The notes beneath the pieces are model-generated. The model was not told where the DNA came from, did not search any database, and was given only the letters and a program-made list of their open reading frames with translations. The position numbers and the translations under genes were made by a program. From assembly GCA_017795045.1 (NCBI GenBank), contig CP051244.1, forward strand, positions 2,389,988 through 2,453,987: 64,000 bases of DNA. The letters are read 5' to 3'. The DNA comes from Allomuricauda sp. Its GTDB lineage: Bacteria; Bacteroidota; Bacteroidia; Flavobacteriales; Flavobacteriaceae. Shown here piece after piece: positions 62,102-64,000 of the stretch; the stretch's first letter is position 1, and each line of letters begins with the position of its first letter.

Positions 62102-63361
62102 ATGAAAGATTTATTTGATAGGATCATTGAAAACAAAGGACCTCTAGGGAAATGGGCATCGCAGGCAGAAGGGTATTTTGTATTCCCGAAGCTGGAAGGA
62201 CCCATCTCAAATCGAATGAAATTCCAAGGAAAGGATGTGATAACGTGGAGTATCAATGACTACTTGGGACTTGCCAATCTACCGGAGATCAAAAAAGTTG
62301 ATGGGGACGCCGCCTACGAACACGGTGCTGCCTATCCCATGGGCGCCCGTATGATGAGCGGTCATACCGATTACCATGAACAATTGGAAAAAGAGCTTGC
62401 CGAATTCGTTCATAAGGAAGCCTCGTATTTGTTGAACTTCGGGTACCAAGGATTTATGTCCGTGATAGACGCCTTGGTGGCCAAAGACGATATTATTGTC
62501 TATGATGTGGATTGCCACGCCTGTATCATTGACGGGGTGCGCTTGCACATGGGCAAACGCTTCACATTTAAGCACAACGACCCAGAGAGTTTGGAGAAAA
62601 ACCTGGAACGTGCCACCAAATTGGCCAACGAGACCGGTGGTGGTATCCTCGTAATTTCCGAAGGGGTGTTTGGAATGCGCGGAGAGCAGGGAATCCTTAA
62701 AGAAATCGTGGAGCTGAAGAAAAAATTCCAGTTCCGTTTGTTGGTAGATGATGCCCATGGCTTTGGAACCCTTGGTAAAACAGGAGCAGGAGCAGGAGAG
62801 GAGCAAGGTGTACAGGACCAAATTGACGTATACTTGGCCACTTTTGCCAAATCCATGGCGGGTATCGGGGCTTTTGTGGCTGCTGACAAAGAAATCATAG
62901 AATACCTTAAATACAACCTAAGATCGCAAATGTTCGCCAAATCGCTGCCCATGGTCTACGTGAAAGGTGCATTGAAGCGATTGGACATGCTTCGTTCCAG
63001 ACCAGAGCTCAAGGCCAAATTGTGGGAGAATGTAAATGCCCTGCAGAACGGACTTCGCGAGCGTGGTTTTGATTTGGGAACCACCAGTAGCTGTGTTACC
63101 CCGGTCTATTTGAACGGAAGTATCCCAGAGGCCATGGCCTTGGTAAAGGATCTGCGTGAAAACCACGGTATTTTCTGTTCCATTGTGGTTTATCCGGTTA
63201 TCCCAAAAGGATTGATATTGTTGCGATTGATTCCAACGGCCACCCATACCCTACAGGATATTGCAGAGACCTTGGATGCCTTTTCATCCATTAGGGAACG
63301 ATTGGAAAACGGTACCTATAAAAGACTTTCTGCTGCCGTAGCGGCCGCGATGGGGGAGTAG
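62102..63361 (+). CDS. SPT/AONS-family PLP acyltransferase, candidate cysteate acyltransferase
   Basis: 419-residue alpha-oxoamine synthase: a PLP enzyme that condenses an amino acid with an acyl thioester. The N-terminal GKWASQAEGYFVFPKLEG is characteristic of a Bacteroidota group; NDYLGLA, the PLP-Asp in LLVDDAHGFGTLG and PLP lysine in TFAKSMAGIG follow. Members include serine palmitoyltransferase, KBL, AONS and the cysteate acyltransferases that start capnine-type sulfonolipid synthesis. Proximity to the cysteine-synthase-like gene favours the last; a sphingolipid SPT remains possible. Confidence 0.88.
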   Translation: MKDLFDRIIENKGPLGKWASQAEGYFVFPKLEGPISNRMKFQGKDVITWSINDYLGLANLPEIKKVDGDAAYEHGAAYPMGARMMSGHTDYHEQLEKELAEFVHKEASYLLNFGYQGFMSVIDALVAKDDIIVYDVDCHACIIDGVRLHMGKRFTFKHNDPESLEKNLERATKLANETGGGILVISEGVFGMRGEQGILKEIVELKKKFQFRLLVDDAHGFGTLGKTGAGAGEEQGVQDQIDVYLATFAKSMAGIGAFVAADKEIIEYLKYNLRSQMFAKSLPMVYVKGALKRLDMLRSRPELKAKLWENVNALQNGLRERGFDLGTTSSCVTPVYLNGSIPEAMALVKDLRENHGIFCSIVVYPVIPKGLILLRLIPTATHTLQDIAETLDAFSSIRERLENGTYKRLSAAVAAAMGE

Positions 63362-63366
63362 TACCT

Positions 63367-63582
63367 TTAGTTCAGCAATGAAAGATTGCCGTAAATTTCT
63401 TTGAACATTTCTCCGGGATCCATATCAATAGCTAGGGCAATGAGATAGAGCTCATCGGCCCTTAGTTTCGTGGATTCATTTATACTTAATTGGGATAAAC
63501 GTGATTGACTAATGCCGGTACGTTTAGAAACCATGGCTTTGTTCACAGATTTTTTGGTCAAGTATAACCCTAAAGGAGTCAT
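63367..63582 (-). CDS. Small helix-turn-helix protein, XRE/Cro-like, copy 1
   Basis: 71 residues: KAMVSKRTGISQSRLSQLSI is a Cro/C1-type helix-turn-helix, followed by TKLRADELYLIALAIDMDPGEMFKEIY. It has no other domain. About two thirds of positions match the neighbour copy at 63609, so the two arose by tandem duplication. Probably a small DNA-binding regulator; target unknown. It ends 5 bp from the convergent SPT-like gene. Confidence 0.85.
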   Translation of the reverse strand: MTPLGLYLTKKSVNKAMVSKRTGISQSRLSQLSINESTKLRADELYLIALAIDMDPGEMFKEIYGNLSLLN

Positions 63583-63608
63583 AGATTTTTCAATAAATTA
63601 CAAGTACT

Positions 63609-63827
63609 TTAATCATTTTTTAAGGAGAGATCCTTATACATTTCTTTGAACATTTCTCCCGGGTTTACATCCAAGGCCAATGCAATCAAATAAAGTTCCC
63701 AAGCTCGAAGTTGGGTAGAAGGGTTAAGGGTCAATTCACTTATCCTTGATTTACTGATGCCAGTTTTTCTGGAGATTTCTGCCTTGCTAGCTGACTTTTT
63801 GGATAAAAACAATCCTAATTCTGTCAT
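63609..63827 (-). CDS. Small helix-turn-helix protein, XRE/Cro-like, copy 2
   Basis: 72 residues with the same layout as its neighbour: SKKSASKAEISRKTGISKSR helix-turn-helix, then TQLRAWELYLIALALDVNPGEMFKEMY. The genes are 26 bp apart, same strand, and likely co-transcribed. Repeated motifs upstream (63834-63964) are candidate operators. Confidence 0.85.
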   Translation of the reverse strand: MTELGLFLSKKSASKAEISRKTGISKSRISELTLNPSTQLRAWELYLIALALDVNPGEMFKEMYKDLSLKND

Positions 63828-63833
63828 GATAAT

Positions 63834-63964
63834 TTTTGATTTTCGATACTCTAATTTAACAGATTGATATCCGAGTTTAGAAAATCTGTACTAAAATTTT
63901 GATTTATTCCCGAAAGTAATTACCTTGGTTTTGATTTTCGAACTATAATATAGAATTTCTAAAC
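63834..63964. promoter_or_regulatory. Candidate operators of the helix-turn-helix genes
   Basis: The 13-bp direct repeat TTTTGATTTTCGA occurs at 63834-63846 and 63929-63941, 95 bp apart. Inverted repeat GTTTAGAAAATCT (63875-63887) pairs with AGAATTTCTAAAC (63952-63964) at 12 of 13 bases. Both sit between the regulator genes and a possible rightward gene start. Confidence 0.45.
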
Positions 63965-63974
63965 TTTTTTACAA

Positions 63975-64000
63975 ATGAAAAAATACACCAAATCTGACCT
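63975..64000 (+). CDS. Possible start of a rightward gene, cut by the window end
   Basis: ATG at 63975 opens MKKYTKSDL, then the window stops. Too short to identify. The AT-rich upstream stretch and the candidate operators support a divergent gene, but this is weak. Confidence 0.25.

Noticed and set aside
62102..63361. Biotin synthesis gene bioF
   Set aside because: Family is right, but no bio genes are near and the N-terminus belongs to a different Bacteroidota subgroup.

Overview
The window reads as chromosomal DNA of a marine-type Flavobacteriaceae bacterium (phylum Bacteroidota), probably close to Muricauda/Flagellimonas; the genus is my inference. Supporting signs are TAnnTTTG-type -7 promoter boxes with few strong Shine-Dalgarno sequences, a fused cytochrome c maturation protein CcsBA, TonB/CarboxypepD_reg-type outer membrane proteins, bacillithiol synthesis (BshB1), menaquinone synthesis, a CAL67264-type small membrane protein and a probable sulfonolipid gene pair. 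I see no insertion sequence, prophage, integrase or CRISPR array.

Layout. 1-6.7 kb: 3' part of ccsBA, a MATE exporter, a Cys/Met-metabolism PLP enzyme and bshB1. 6.7-9.2 kb: a TPR histidine kinase and tRNA-His. 9.2-13 kb: a leftward unit led by metE under a cobalamin riboswitch, followed by a cysteine-rich protein, a hotdog thioesterase and a LOV-like PAS protein without the photoactive cysteine. 13.2-17.9 kb: M28 peptidase, D-amino-acid-dehydrogenase-like flavoprotein, a secreted repeat protein and an esterase-like hydrolase. 17.9-30.5 kb: a menaquinone superlocus (probable DHNA-CoA thioesterase, menF, menD, menA, menC, menE; no menB or menH here) interleaved with a LytTR response regulator, a HisKA_2 sensor kinase, an S1-like protein and a CPBP protease. 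30.6-39.8 kb: cell-envelope genes, including three paralogous secreted proteins that join a TonB-receptor plug to TPR-like and C-terminal beta-sandwich regions but have no beta-barrel; one also carries a von Willebrand A domain. 39.8-52.9 kb: acyl-CoA carboxylase beta subunit, Gfo/Idh oxidoreductase, ettA, MBL hydrolase, fumC, a DUF2167 protein and an outer membrane beta-barrel receptor. 53-58.7 kb: arsC with a 7-bp tandem repeat just upstream, prfB with its programmed +1 frameshift, a secreted metalloprotease, threonine aldolase and YbaB. 58.7-64 kb: S9 peptidase, the probable sulfonolipid pair (cysteine-synthase-like plus SPT-like enzymes), and two tandem small helix-turn-helix genes with candidate operators.

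Most interesting points: (1) the barrel-less plug/TPR/beta-sandwich paralog family with its VWA-fused member; (2) a recurring TTTCACAAC element placed 29-30 nt before -7-like boxes at two histidine kinase genes and a candidate small RNA, with copies at exact 21-bp spacing beside a LytTR regulator; (3) the candidate sulfonolipid pair; (4) a 7-bp tandem repeat abutting arsC; (5) a 107-bp cloverleaf-like inverted-repeat element ahead of the MATE gene. All calls come from reading the sequence; no database search was run.
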